64,000 nt of DNA from Streptomyces alboniger (GTDB taxonomy: Bacteria; Actinomycetota; Actinomycetes; Streptomycetales; Streptomycetaceae). The position numbers and the translations under genes were made by a program. Position 1 is the stretch's first letter, and each line of letters opens with the position of its first letter. Positions 9,432 through 17,446 of this stretch are shown piece after piece. The notes beneath the pieces are model-generated. The model worked only from the letters and a program-made list of their open reading frames with translations, did no database searches and had not been told where the DNA came from. The stretch spans positions 6,076,001-6,140,000 of the forward strand of contig NZ_CP023695.1 in assembly GCF_008704395.1 (NCBI RefSeq), given 5' to 3'.

Positions 9432-10084
9432 TCTCCGGTGGTGGCGGTCGGGGCGGCGGTCCTCATCAGGCGGCTGACCTCCTGATGCAGCCCGACCGGG
9501 CTTTCGGCGAAGTGCGCGGCCACCTTGTCCCTGGTGGGGGCGGCCTGTTCCTGGCTGAGCTTGAGCATCGTGTCGACTGACTCGACGGTGAAGCGGAAGG
9601 CGCCGACGCCGTCTACGATCTTGTCGAAGTAGCCGAGCGAGGGACCCGGGTCCCAGTCGAGACCGTGCTTGGCCTCGAAGGCCGCCACTGTCCAGCGCAC
9701 CACGTCGAGCGCGTCCTCACGGGCGGGCATCGGGTGGATGCGGCCCTGGACGTGTGTGGTGGCGAAGTTCCAGGTGGGGGCGGCCGGGGTCCGCTCGTAG
9801 ACGGCGGCGGAGACGTAGGCGTTCGCGCCCTGGAAGACCAGGGTCGCGTGCTGCCCCTCGTGCAGCGTCTCCCAGTGCGGGTTGGCCCGGTTGAGGTGGC
9901 CGTAGAGGGTGACGCCGCTCAGTGACTCGATCCCCTCGGGCTCGGAGGCGGGCGGGAAGATCACGGGCAGGTGCGTGGCGAACGGTGCCGCGGGTCCGTT
10001 GGTCAGCAGCAGGGCCAGCGGGTACTCGCGGATCAGCCGCACGGCTTCGGCGTCCGGGGACTGGTAGATCTTCGGAACGTACAT
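9428..10084 (-). CDS. PaiB-fold protein, probable piperazate synthase (KtzT-like)
   Basis: This 218-residue protein would often be labelled an FMN-binding negative transcriptional regulator (PaiB family). It opens with MYVPKIYQ, as the family does, and has GHLNRANPHW (62-71, including H63) and PTWNFATTH (103-111). KtzT, the haem enzyme that closes N5-hydroxyornithine into piperazic acid, belongs to this fold. The gene directly upstream is an ornithine/lysine N-hydroxylase, the enzyme KtzT needs. I therefore read it as a piperazate synthase rather than a regulator. The start at 10084 follows GGAGACGCACGAG; an alternative lies nine codons upstream. A real PaiB regulator remains possible. Confidence 0.72.
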   Translation of the reverse strand: MYVPKIYQSPDAEAVRLIREYPLALLLTNGPAAPFATHLPVIFPPASEPEGIESLSGVTLYGHLNRANPHWETLHEGQHATLVFQGANAYVSAAVYERTPAAPTWNFATTHVQGRIHPMPAREDALDVVRWTVAAFEAKHGLDWDPGPSLGYFDKIVDGVGAFRFTVESVDTMLKLSQEQAAPTRDKVAAHFAESPVGLHQEVSRLMRTAAPTATTGE

Positions 10085-10145
10085 CTCGTGCGTCTCCATT
10101 CTCCTGGGCACCCGGCCGGCCTCCCGGAAGCCTCCGGGACCCCGC

Positions 10146-11444
10146 TCATCGGGCGGACGCGGTGAGGACCTGGGCGGGAACCGCGGCCGTCACGGCCGCG
10201 AGGATCTCGCCGGCGCGCACCGCGGTGACCGAGAGCAGCGTCGAGGCCAGGCCGTGGGTGTGCTCCGTCGGGCCCTGTAAATAGATCCCGGCGCGGATCC
10301 GGTCGGTGGTGACGAGGCGGTAGTCGCGGTCGAGGTGCGGGCGGGACTGGTCGTCCAGCTTGAGCTGGTCGGCCAACGGGCCGAGCAGAGCGAGCGGATC
10401 GGCCGGGCGGTACCCGGTGCCGAACACGACCGCGTCCGTCTCGAACTCGGTCGGCTCCCCGGTGGGCAGGTGCTCCACGACCACCCGTACCGCGTCGGCC
10501 TCCTGCGACAGGGAGGCGAGCCGGCTGACGTTCATCATGACCAGCCGCGGCCGGGTGCCCCGCACCTGCTCCCGGTAGGAGCGCGCGTACAGGTCCTGGA
10601 TCAGTTCCAGGTCCACGACCGCGTAGTTGGTGTTGCGGTGGTAGTCGTCCAGCCGGCGGCGGACGTGCTCGGGCGCTACGTAGTACGCGTCGACGGCGTC
10701 GGGGTCGAAGATCTGGTTCGCGAACGGGGAGTCGTCCGCCGGGCTGTACCCGTAGCGCCCGAAGACGGCCCGCACCTCGGCCTCCGGGAACCTCCCATGC
10801 AGGTGCGCCACCGCCTCGGCGGCGCTCTGCCCGGCACCGACGACGGTGAGGCTGCGCGGCGCGACGGACTCGAACTCCGGTAGCCGGTGCAGCAGTTCCG
10901 AGGTGTGCCAGACCCGGTCCGACCGCTCGATTCCGTCCGGCAGCCAGGGTTGCAGACCGGGGGCGATCACCACGTTCCGGGTGCGGTGCACCTCCTCGGC
11001 CCCGTCGCGGTGCACCACGACGTCGAGCAGGTCGACGGACCCGTCCGGGCCGGGCACCGGACGGATGTCCACCACCTGCGTGCCGTAGCGCACCAGGTGC
11101 CCGACCCGCTCGGCGCACCACGCGAGGTAGTCGTGGAACTCGGTGCGCAGTGGGAACAGCGACTTCTGGTTGATGAACGCGGCCAGTCGGCCCCGGTCCC
11201 GCAGGTAGCACAGGTAGCTGTGCGGGCTGGCCGGATTCCGCATGGTGACCAGGTCCTTGAGGAACGAGACCTGCATCGTCGCCTCGTCCAGCAGCATTCC
11301 GGTGTGCCAGCCGAAGGCCGGCTGCCGCTCCAGGAACAACGCGTCGCACCCGGCCTTCGGGCCCGCTTCGTCCAGCGCGAGCGCGACGGCCAGGTTCGAC
11401 GGTCCGAATCCGACGCCGACCAGGTCGAGCACCGCTTCCGGCAT
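10146..11444 (-). CDS. L-ornithine/L-lysine N-hydroxylase (KtzI/PvdA/SidA family)
   Basis: This 432-residue flavin monooxygenase has GVGFGPSNLAVAL (FAD site, near residue 10), the NADPH motif VVGAGQSAAEA in the middle, and FGTGYRP near the C-terminus, all hallmarks of N-hydroxylating monooxygenases acting on ornithine or lysine side-chain amines. The ATG at 11444 follows AGGAG, and the family length agrees. Siderophore genes (NRPS, acyltransferase, transporter) are absent nearby. Instead a PaiB/KtzT-like gene follows after 61 bp, pointing to N-N bond formation rather than hydroxamate synthesis. Codon 389 is TTA (10278-10280), unusual in such a GC-rich genome. Confidence 0.87.
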   Translation of the reverse strand: MPEAVLDLVGVGFGPSNLAVALALDEAGPKAGCDALFLERQPAFGWHTGMLLDEATMQVSFLKDLVTMRNPASPHSYLCYLRDRGRLAAFINQKSLFPLRTEFHDYLAWCAERVGHLVRYGTQVVDIRPVPGPDGSVDLLDVVVHRDGAEEVHRTRNVVIAPGLQPWLPDGIERSDRVWHTSELLHRLPEFESVAPRSLTVVGAGQSAAEAVAHLHGRFPEAEVRAVFGRYGYSPADDSPFANQIFDPDAVDAYYVAPEHVRRRLDDYHRNTNYAVVDLELIQDLYARSYREQVRGTRPRLVMMNVSRLASLSQEADAVRVVVEHLPTGEPTEFETDAVVFGTGYRPADPLALLGPLADQLKLDDQSRPHLDRDYRLVTTDRIRAGIYLQGPTEHTHGLASTLLSVTAVRAGEILAAVTAAVPAQVLTASAR

Positions 11445-11963
11445 GGTGGGGCTCCTCTGACGAAGTGGAGATCGGGTTGCGTCTCGGTGTGGGCGATGCC
11501 CCTGTGGACCGTGGTGCAGCCGGGGCGGAACCGGATTCATCCTTGATCGGGGCCCCCGCTCAAACAAGCCGAGCTGTCGGCGATGGCCCGATCGCGATCC
11601 GCTTTGGCCGGTTCGAACCCGTCCCCGACTGGCCCTCCGACCGTCAGATTCCTTGTCAACAAGGGATACTGACGACCCGTCATATGCGCCGGAGCGCAAA
11701 GCCCCTGATGGCCGCCTGTCAACGCGACCCCGAACCCGCCGCCATGCCTACCGTCGCCTGGGTCAACCCACCCAGCCGCAACCAGCGGGAACACTGGCTC
11801 AAAGATTCTCGGACCAACAGGCCCTTAAATTCTTGACAGTTACCCCCCGCTCCGATGTTCGATCTTCGCTACAGTCGGCGTGGGCACTACCGGGCCTGAA
11901 GCCTCCCATCGGAGCCGACCGGGCGCGGGACTGGCCATGCGACCACGGGGCAAGGAGACACGG
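11445..11963. promoter_or_regulatory. Divergent promoter region between ktzI-like and small luxR genes
   Basis: This 519-bp spacer must contain promoters for the minus-strand hydroxylase operon and probably for the plus-strand LuxR gene. Visible elements are a small inverted repeat CCTTG-TCAA-CAAGG (11651-11664) and a TTGACA (11833-11838) without a good -10 box at normal distance. The half nearest the LuxR gene is distinctly less GC-rich than the flanks. Exact promoters cannot be assigned. Confidence 0.45.
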
Positions 11964-12344
11964 ATGGCTGCGCAAAAAAGCGACCGCACACACCTTCTGA
12001 CCAACCAACAGACAGATATCCCCGGCACTCAGGACTCGACGGCGATGCGCCCGCGTCCGCGACGAGCGGAGGCTCGGACCACCCGCGCTCATCAGGGGGG
12101 AGTGACGACCGATCGTAGTGGTGAATCAGCCGACGTGAAGTCTCCCTCCAGCGCCCTGACACCGCGCCAACTCGAGGTTCTCGCCTTACTGACCGACGGC
12201 ATGACGAACCGTCACATAGCTCGGGCACTCGGCATCACGGAGAAGACCGTCAAGAACCACATGCAAGCGATCTTCGCCCGACTCAATGTGTCCGATCGGA
12301 CCCAGGCCGCGGTCTACGCGGTTCGGCACAACCGAGCGGCATGA
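11964..12344 (+). CDS. Short LuxR-family DNA-binding regulator
   Basis: This 126-residue protein has a charged, probably disordered N-terminal half and a C-terminal LuxR/GerE helix-turn-helix. Recognisable parts are LTPRQLEVLALLTDGMTN, then the recognition helix EKTVKNHMQAIFARL, then NVSDRTQAAVYA. There is no receiver or ATPase domain, so it is not an ordinary response regulator. The ATG is preceded by AAGGAG at good distance; longer in-frame starts lack one. Codon 75 is TTA (12186-12188), so translation may depend on the bldA leucyl-tRNA. It is followed by a strong hairpin and then the iteron-bearing promoter of the Rieske operon, its most likely target. Confidence 0.85.
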   Translation: MAAQKSDRTHLLTNQQTDIPGTQDSTAMRPRPRRAEARTTRAHQGGVTTDRSGESADVKSPSSALTPRQLEVLALLTDGMTNRHIARALGITEKTVKNHMQAIFARLNVSDRTQAAVYAVRHNRAA

Positions 12345-12347
12345 CGG

Positions 12348-12380
12348 CTGCTGCCCGGCCGTCACCAGGCCGGGCAGCAG
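12348..12380 (+). terminator. Hairpin terminator after the small LuxR gene
   Basis: This is a perfect 13-bp inverted repeat, CTGCTGCCCGGCC and its complement, with a 7-base loop, beginning three bases after the stop codon. There is no T-tract, as is common for GC-rich actinomycete terminators. Confidence 0.8.
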
Positions 12381-12545
12381 TTCGCCGCTGGCCGAGGCCC
12401 GGTCGGGCACCGGACGTCCCGTCCGGCCGGGCCCTTACCTGCCTTGTTGAGTGACTCGTACTCCCGCGGAATCCGGCTTTTACGGGCGGCCGCATACGTT
12501 CGTGACCTGGCCTGCGCCGTCACCTCGGGAGCGGGTGCACCATTT

Positions 12546-12579
12546 ACATAGTAGATCTTGACTACATAGTGGATCTTGA
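12546..12579. repeat. Two direct repeats ACATAGTRGATCTTGA
   Basis: Two 16-bp copies differ at one base (12546-12561 and 12564-12579), set 18 bp apart. They are AT-rich within GC-rich flanks and lie about 320 bp upstream of the Rieske alpha gene. A protein binding site is plausible but unproven. Confidence 0.6.
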
Positions 12580-12651
12580 TTCACGCGATCTTGGCGGCCG
12601 ATGGGCCTTAAGTCCTATATACGGCCCACTTGACGATCTGACAACCTGCTT

Positions 12652-12707
12652 GTGGTTGCAAGCGGCCACTGTGGTTGCCATCCACCACAGTGGTCGCAAT
12701 CCACCAC
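12652..12707. repeat. Three 19-bp iterons upstream of the Rieske operon
   Basis: Three 18-bp units repeat with a 19-bp period at 12652, 12671 and 12690: GTGGTTGCAAGCGGCCAC, GTGGTTGCCATCCACCAC and GTGGTCGCAATCCACCAC. Each starts with GTGG and ends with CCAC, so each unit is itself an imperfect palindrome. The junctions also form a 10-bp inverted repeat (12666-12675 with 12684-12693). This is the pattern of a cooperative operator array. It lies about 190 bp upstream of the dioxygenase start and downstream of a LuxR-type gene. Confidence 0.72.
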
Positions 12708-12898
12708 TCGGGAGGGCTGGAGAGTTGTGAACGGCCCCCGGTGGTTGGGTTTTCTACGTCCCCGCATTGGTGCGTTTGGTCCGACACGCGTCGGGGGCCG
12801 GGTGTGTGCCGCGCGGCTGGGTGCGGTGGTGCTGCCGCACGCGCGCGGTCGGGGTAGTCGTCAGAACCGTTCAGGAATGTGCAGTGAAAGAGGGAGCA

Positions 12899-14218
12899 GT
12901 GACGACCGAATTGCAGCGGCCGGTGGATGACCCGATTGTCGTTGATGATCTCGAGCGCCTCTCGTTCCGGGTGGATCGTCGTGCGTACACCGACGATGAT
13001 GTTGCGGCGCAGGAGATGGCGAGGATCTTTGATCGCTGCTGGTTGTACGTGGGGCACGAGTCGGAGGTGCCGGAGCCGGGTTCCTTTGTGTCGCGTGAGG
13101 TCGGCGGGCGTCCGGTGATTTTGGCGCACGGGTCCGACGGGGCGATCCGGGTGTTTGCCAACAGTTGTACGCACCGTGGGGCTCTGCTCTGTTCGCAGCC
13201 GGCTGGGCAGGTCAAATCGTTCCGGTGTCCTTATCACGACTGGACGTTCTCCAACAAGGGTGAGCTGACCGGGGTGCCGATTCCGGACGGGTACGGGCCC
13301 GGTTTCCGGAAGGCGGACTTCGGTCTGGCGCAGCACCGGAGTGACAGTTACCGGGGTTTTGTCTTCGTCACCTTTGATCCGCAGCAGCCGCGTACTTTGA
13401 CGGAGTATCTGGCGGGGGCTACGGAGTACATCGATCTGGTCGCTGATCAGTCGGAGACGGGGATGGAGGTGATTCAGGGCGCGCAGCTGCACGGGGCTCA
13501 GGCCAACTGGAAGCTCATGATGGAGAACAGCGTCGATATCTATCATTTCCGGGCGCTGCACAAGCGGTATGTCAGTTATATGCAGTCGTTGGGGTCGGTG
13601 CCGCCGCGTCGGCGGGGTGGTTTCGGGCGTGCTCTGGGTCTGGGTCATGGGGCCAATGAGCTGCCGCCGGCCGCTGCCCGTCCGCTGGCTCACTGGACGC
13701 CGATGTTCGATCCTGAGCTGCGGCCGCGGATGGAGGCGACCGCGGCGCGGTTCGCCGAGAAGTTCGGTGCCGAGCGTGCGCAGCGGATCACCGGTATGAA
13801 TCGCGCGTTGATGATCTTCCCCAATTTGATGATCATTGATGCGATCGCGCTCACGATCCGCAAGATCGACCCGGTCGGTGCCGACCGGATGGCTATCACT
13901 TCGGTGGCGCTGGCCCCCAAGGACGAGGACCCCGAGATCCGGGAGCTGCGCAAGAGCCACTACCTCACCTTTCTTGGCCCGGCCGGTTTCGCGACGCCGG
14001 ACGACATCGAGATCATCGAGTCGTGCCAGCGCGGTTACCGCAACCGCACGGTGCGCTACTCGGATCTGTCGCGCGGTATGAACAAAGAGATTCCCGAGAC
14101 GACCGACGAGCTTCCTGCCCGCGAGTTCTGGCGGCAGTGGGACCGGCTGATGCACGGCGACGACGGTCACTTCGAGGTCGCTCACCAGGCCGAGCTGCAA
14201 GGGGCGGAAAAGGAATGA
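12899..14218 (+). CDS. Rieske ring-hydroxylating dioxygenase, alpha subunit
   Basis: This protein of about 439 residues is the catalytic subunit of an aromatic-ring dioxygenase. The Rieske cluster ligands are C90-x-H92 (CTHRG) and C110-x2-H113 (CPYHDW). The mononuclear iron ligands are in SVDIYHFRALH, with D213, H216 and H221; the third ligand is further downstream. The enzyme adds O2 to an aromatic substrate, using electrons from a ferredoxin or reductase. No such electron carrier is encoded nearby, so it must be supplied elsewhere. The chosen GTG gives the N-terminus MTTELQ, echoing MTTELR of the beta subunit; a GTG at 12884 with AGGA upstream is an equally possible start. The stop overlaps the next ATG. 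Confidence 0.9.
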   Translation: MTTELQRPVDDPIVVDDLERLSFRVDRRAYTDDDVAAQEMARIFDRCWLYVGHESEVPEPGSFVSREVGGRPVILAHGSDGAIRVFANSCTHRGALLCSQPAGQVKSFRCPYHDWTFSNKGELTGVPIPDGYGPGFRKADFGLAQHRSDSYRGFVFVTFDPQQPRTLTEYLAGATEYIDLVADQSETGMEVIQGAQLHGAQANWKLMMENSVDIYHFRALHKRYVSYMQSLGSVPPRRRGGFGRALGLGHGANELPPAAARPLAHWTPMFDPELRPRMEATAARFAEKFGAERAQRITGMNRALMIFPNLMIIDAIALTIRKIDPVGADRMAITSVALAPKDEDPEIRELRKSHYLTFLGPAGFATPDDIEIIESCQRGYRNRTVRYSDLSRGMNKEIPETTDELPAREFWRQWDRLMHGDDGHFEVAHQAELQGAEKE

Positions 14219-14727
14219 CCACCGAACTGAGAGTCGATGACGCGGCCCAGGTGAGGCTGTGGCACCGGGTGAGCCAGTTCCTCTTCCGTGAGGCCCGGCT
14301 CCTCGACGAGTGGCGTCTGACCGAGTGGTACGACGAGATGCTCACCGACGACATCCGCTATGTGGTGCCGGCCACCGACGTGCGCGGCGAGGTGGCCGGT
14401 GCGCTCGGGCTCATCGACGACGATGCCGCCCGGCTGCGCCAGCGGATCGAGCAGATCCTCAACGGCGAGGTGTGGTGCGAGGACCCCCGGTCACGAACCA
14501 ACCGCATGATCAGCAACGTGGAGATCCTGGCTGATCACGGCAGTTACCTCCAGGTGGCGGCGAATGTCGTCGCCTACCGCTTCGGACACGGACGCTCCGA
14601 CGCCTACGTCGGCAAGTACCGCCTCGAACTCGTCCCCGAAGGCGAGTCGTTCCGCATCCGCAGGCGCGTCGTGATCCTCGACCACGAGACGCTGTACGAG
14701 CACGGCAAGCTCAGCATCGTCCTGTAA
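14215..14727 (+). CDS. Rieske ring-hydroxylating dioxygenase, beta subunit
   Basis: This 170-residue protein belongs to the small-subunit family (SnoaL/NTF2-like cone fold) that forms alpha3beta3 hexamers with the catalytic subunit. Typical elements are FLFREARLLDEWRLTEWYDE near the N-terminus, the DDIRYVVPATD strand and the C-terminal VVILDHETL. Its ATG overlaps the alpha stop codon by four bases (ATGA), indicating translational coupling and equal stoichiometry. The subunit has no redox centre and mainly supports structure and substrate range. Confidence 0.9.
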   Translation: MTTELRVDDAAQVRLWHRVSQFLFREARLLDEWRLTEWYDEMLTDDIRYVVPATDVRGEVAGALGLIDDDAARLRQRIEQILNGEVWCEDPRSRTNRMISNVEILADHGSYLQVAANVVAYRFGHGRSDAYVGKYRLELVPEGESFRIRRRVVILDHETLYEHGKLSIVL

Positions 14728-14787
14728 GAGGCCGATGACAGCGGCCGGCCCCGGCGGGTCGTTCGTCCCCTACGGAGGAATTGATAG

Positions 14788-15180
14788 ATGAGTCAGCCGT
14801 CTGCCCGGCACGAGCGGGGTGAAGCCATCTTCAAGGAGGTCTTCGGCCGTGAACCGCGCCCGGGTAATTACCCGGAGTTTCTGCAGATCACTGTTGAGCA
14901 CCTCTTCGGTGAGATCTGGGCCCGCCCGCAACTGAGCCTTGAGGAGCGCGAGCTGGTCGCCCTGACCGCGGTCGCGCTGGCGCGGACCGACTGGGAGTTG
15001 CGGGGCCACATCGGTGCCTCCCTGAACCTCGGGATGTCGCGGGAGAAGATCATCGAGGTCATCATTCAGCTCGCCTACTACGGCGGCTGGCCGGTCGCCA
15101 ACAACGGACTGCGCGTCGCCCAGGAAGTCTTCGCCGAGTTGGACAACGCCGCCGGGAAGGACGCGGACCATGACCAGTGA
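14788..15180 (+). CDS. Carboxymuconolactone decarboxylase-like (CMD/AhpD fold) protein
   Basis: This 130-residue protein contains the CMD core: PQLSLEERELVALTAVALAR, then ELRGHIGASLNLGMS, then IIEVIIQLAYYGGWP. It has no cysteine at all, so it is not an AhpD-type peroxidase and is closer to the gamma-carboxymuconolactone decarboxylase branch. It follows the beta subunit after 60 bp with a strong GGAGGAATTGATAG ribosome binding site. In this context it could act on a ring-opened or lactone product after dioxygenation, but no ring-cleavage enzyme is visible here. Confidence 0.82.
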   Translation: MSQPSARHERGEAIFKEVFGREPRPGNYPEFLQITVEHLFGEIWARPQLSLEERELVALTAVALARTDWELRGHIGASLNLGMSREKIIEVIIQLAYYGGWPVANNGLRVAQEVFAELDNAAGKDADHDQ

Positions 15181-15670
15181 AACCAAGGCTCTCGACCCGG
15201 CGGAGAAGGTCGACCTGTGGCGCCAGCGGTACTTCGAGGCCCAAGCGGCCGCGGAGGAGTTCGTCCTGGGAGAGCACGGCGAAGAGGGCCTGACCGGATG
15301 GGTCAAGGAGAATTCCCGCATAGCAGCGGATCTGCTGCGAGCGCAACAGCCCGAGGGGTTATCGGCTACCGAGCACTTCATGACCCGGATGCAACGTCAG
15401 CTGTTGCTGTACGACTCGGACGTGTCCATTGAGCCTGACCCCTCGGGCCCCGTCCTGCGTAACGCCGAGTGCGGGATTCTCCGGTACCGCAAGAAGGCCG
15501 CCCGTGGCGGCGTTGTCCTGACGTTCAAGTCACCGTGCGGGTACTGCCAGAAACTCAACACCGCCATCGCCACCCGCTACGTGGAACCGGACGTCACGGT
15601 GTCATGCGAACTGGTGGGTGACGGGTGCACCTGGCGCGCGGAGCATTCCCACGCTCCAGGGGAGGACTAG
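15170..15670 (+). CDS. Cys-rich protein of unknown function
   Basis: This 166-residue protein is not recognised. The N-terminal 90 residues are helical and acidic. The C-terminal half has five cysteines (C101, C123, C126, C146, C153), including a CGYC pair, a spacing that could bind zinc or an Fe-S cluster. The start overlaps the CMD-like gene by 11 bp, so it is a full member of the dioxygenase operon. Since that operon lacks a ferredoxin, an electron-transfer or maturation role is conceivable, though nothing in the sequence proves it. Codon 64 is TTA (15359-15361). Confidence 0.7.
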   Translation: MTSETKALDPAEKVDLWRQRYFEAQAAAEEFVLGEHGEEGLTGWVKENSRIAADLLRAQQPEGLSATEHFMTRMQRQLLLYDSDVSIEPDPSGPVLRNAECGILRYRKKAARGGVVLTFKSPCGYCQKLNTAIATRYVEPDVTVSCELVGDGCTWRAEHSHAPGED

Positions 15671-15960
15671 GCCGGACGCTTAGTGAGGCCATCGACTCCG
15701 ACACGTTTTCGCGACTTTGCCGAGCCCCGACCGGAACGTCTACCAGTGCTTCTCGCGCCCGTGATGTGGCGCAATCTCCCTGGAGCGTGAGCAGATTCCG
15801 CGCACCACGACGTCCGGCTCATTCCAGCTAGTGCGCTACCTCCTGCTCACCTGAGTAGTTGTCCGCCTTTGCCTTCCGGAGCCGGCTGGGTGCCGGTGGG
15901 TCATCGGCGTCATGTCTGCAACTTCGGAGCGACGAGCTTCCCAAACGGGGGATCCACTTC

Positions 15961-17190
15961 GTGACTACGCCTCTCACTCTCACATCGTTAGCCGAAACCG
16001 ATGTCACTTCGGATGCGGAGCGCGAGGGTCAATGGCTTCGCACTCTGCCGGCCCAGCAGCAACCGCGGTGGAAGGACCACCGCCTGGCTGAACAGCTCAG
16101 CAGCGAACTCCGTGATGTGCCCGGCCTGGTGGCCTGGGACGAGGTGCGCCAGCTGCGGCTGCTCCTCGCGGAGGTCGCCACCGGAGCGTTGCAGGTCCTC
16201 CAGGCGGGCGACTGCGCCGAGGACCCCGCGGACTGTGTTCCCAAGGTCCTCAGACGCAAGGCCGGCATGCTGGATGCGCTGGCCGGGGCGATGCAGGCCC
16301 AGACCGGCCTGTCGGTGGTGCGGGTGGGCCGGATCGCGGGCCAGTTCGCCAAGCCCCGCTCCTCCGACCTGGAGCGGCACGGAGAGATCGAACTCCCCGC
16401 CTTCCGTGGTCATTTGGTCAACGACCCGCGGCCCGATCCGCAGCTGCGCCAACCGGACCCGGCGCGTCTGCTTACCGGTTACCGGGCCGCTTACACCGCG
16501 ACGGAGTTCTTGCGCCGGCTCGGCGGTGCATGGGGTCTGCCGGCCGGGGCGCCGGTGTGGACGAGCCACGAGGCCCTCGTGCTGGACTACGAGCTGCCGC
16601 TGCTGCGTCAGGACCGGCAGGGCCTGCTGCTGTCCTCGACGCACTGGCCGTGGATCGGGGACCGTACCCGCCAGCTGGACGGTGCGCACGTGCAGATGCT
16701 GGCCCGCGTCCACAATCCGGTGGCGTGCAAGGTCGGTCCGACGATGACACCCGCCGAGCTGACTCAACTCTGTGCGGTCCTTGACCCGGCGCGTACGCCC
16801 GGCCGGCTGACGCTGATCTCCCGGATGGGCGCGGAGCGCATCGAGGAGTGGCTGCCACCGCTGATGGCCGCTGTCCGTGAGGCGGGGCATCCGGTCATCT
16901 GGCTGTGCGATCCGATGCACGGCAACACCCAGCGCGGCCCCCTGGGCCGCAAGACCCGCCTGCTGACCAGCGTCACCCGCGAAGTGGAACTCTTCCAGGA
17001 AGTGGCCGGCGCGCAGAACGTGGTCGCCGGGGGACTGCACCTGGAAGCCACACCGGACAACGTCGGTGAATGCGTGGCGGACGAGTCACGCCTCGATGAC
17101 CTCCTCGACCCAGTGGGCTACACCACCCACTGCGACCCACGCCTCAACATCGACCAGGCCGTAGCAGTCGTATCGGCCTGGCACCGCTGA
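15961..17190 (+). CDS. 3-deoxy-D-arabino-heptulosonate 7-phosphate (DAHP) synthase, class II
   Basis: This 409-residue enzyme catalyses the first step of the shikimate pathway (phosphoenolpyruvate plus erythrose 4-phosphate). Class II features are QAGDCAE, RVGRIAGQFAKPRS, PVACKVGPTMTP, WLCDPMHGNT and GGLHLEATPDNVGEC. It is shorter than the primary-metabolic form of about 460 residues, as is typical of antibiotic-cluster copies that lack feedback-control extensions. The GTG start follows GGGGGAT; the tenth codon is TTA (15988-15990). A dedicated copy implies extra flux to chorismate, so an aromatic building block is probably made here. Confidence 0.92.
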   Translation: MTTPLTLTSLAETDVTSDAEREGQWLRTLPAQQQPRWKDHRLAEQLSSELRDVPGLVAWDEVRQLRLLLAEVATGALQVLQAGDCAEDPADCVPKVLRRKAGMLDALAGAMQAQTGLSVVRVGRIAGQFAKPRSSDLERHGEIELPAFRGHLVNDPRPDPQLRQPDPARLLTGYRAAYTATEFLRRLGGAWGLPAGAPVWTSHEALVLDYELPLLRQDRQGLLLSSTHWPWIGDRTRQLDGAHVQMLARVHNPVACKVGPTMTPAELTQLCAVLDPARTPGRLTLISRMGAERIEEWLPPLMAAVREAGHPVIWLCDPMHGNTQRGPLGRKTRLLTSVTREVELFQEVAGAQNVVAGGLHLEATPDNVGECVADESRLDDLLDPVGYTTHCDPRLNIDQAVAVVSAWHR

Positions 17191-17361
17191 GCGAAGCGAG
17201 ACGATCGGTCGCGGGGTGAAGCGGCCGGCCGGCGGCGTGAGCGCACCAGCCACGGCCCCCTGGCCGCTCTCGCGGTCGGTGGGGGATGGCGCGTGGTCCG
17301 GCCAAGCGGTGAACCGGCGGAAAGCCATCACTCACTCCGGACGGGCTGAAGCCGTACGAGT

Positions 17362-17426
17362 TGAGGCCGGGTGGGCCGAAGCCGGGCGGGAGTTGGTTTG
17401 AGTACTCCCGACAGTTCCCGGCCTCA
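17362..17426. terminator. Nested bidirectional hairpin between convergent genes
   Basis: The outer inverted repeat TGAGGCCGGG (17362-17371) pairs with 17417-17426. The inner CGGGAGT (17387-17393) pairs with 17404-17410. It lies between the DAHP synthase and P450 genes, which face each other, and could terminate both. Confidence 0.6.
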
Positions 17427-17446
17427 GCTTCCTCCGAACCCCGTGG

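Noticed and set aside
9428..10084. PaiB transcriptional repressor of sporulation or protease genes
   Set aside because: The fold fits, but the preceding ornithine-type hydroxylase makes a KtzT-like enzyme more likely; kept as the alternative.
10146..11444. Hydroxamate siderophore cluster
   Set aside because: No acyltransferase, NRPS, IucA/IucC-type synthetase or iron transporter is encoded nearby.
11833..11875. TTGACA as a consensus promoter of the small LuxR gene
   Set aside because: The nearest -10-like hexamer (TACAGT at 11870) is 31 bp away, too far for a normal sigma-70 promoter.
12652..12707. CRISPR array or replication origin iterons
   Set aside because: Only three copies with a 1-bp gap and no spacers, no Rep or cas genes nearby; an operator array is simpler.
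12608..14200. Minus-strand open frame opposite the Rieske alpha gene
   Set aside because: The plus strand encodes all Rieske and iron-ligand motifs; the minus frame has no domain.
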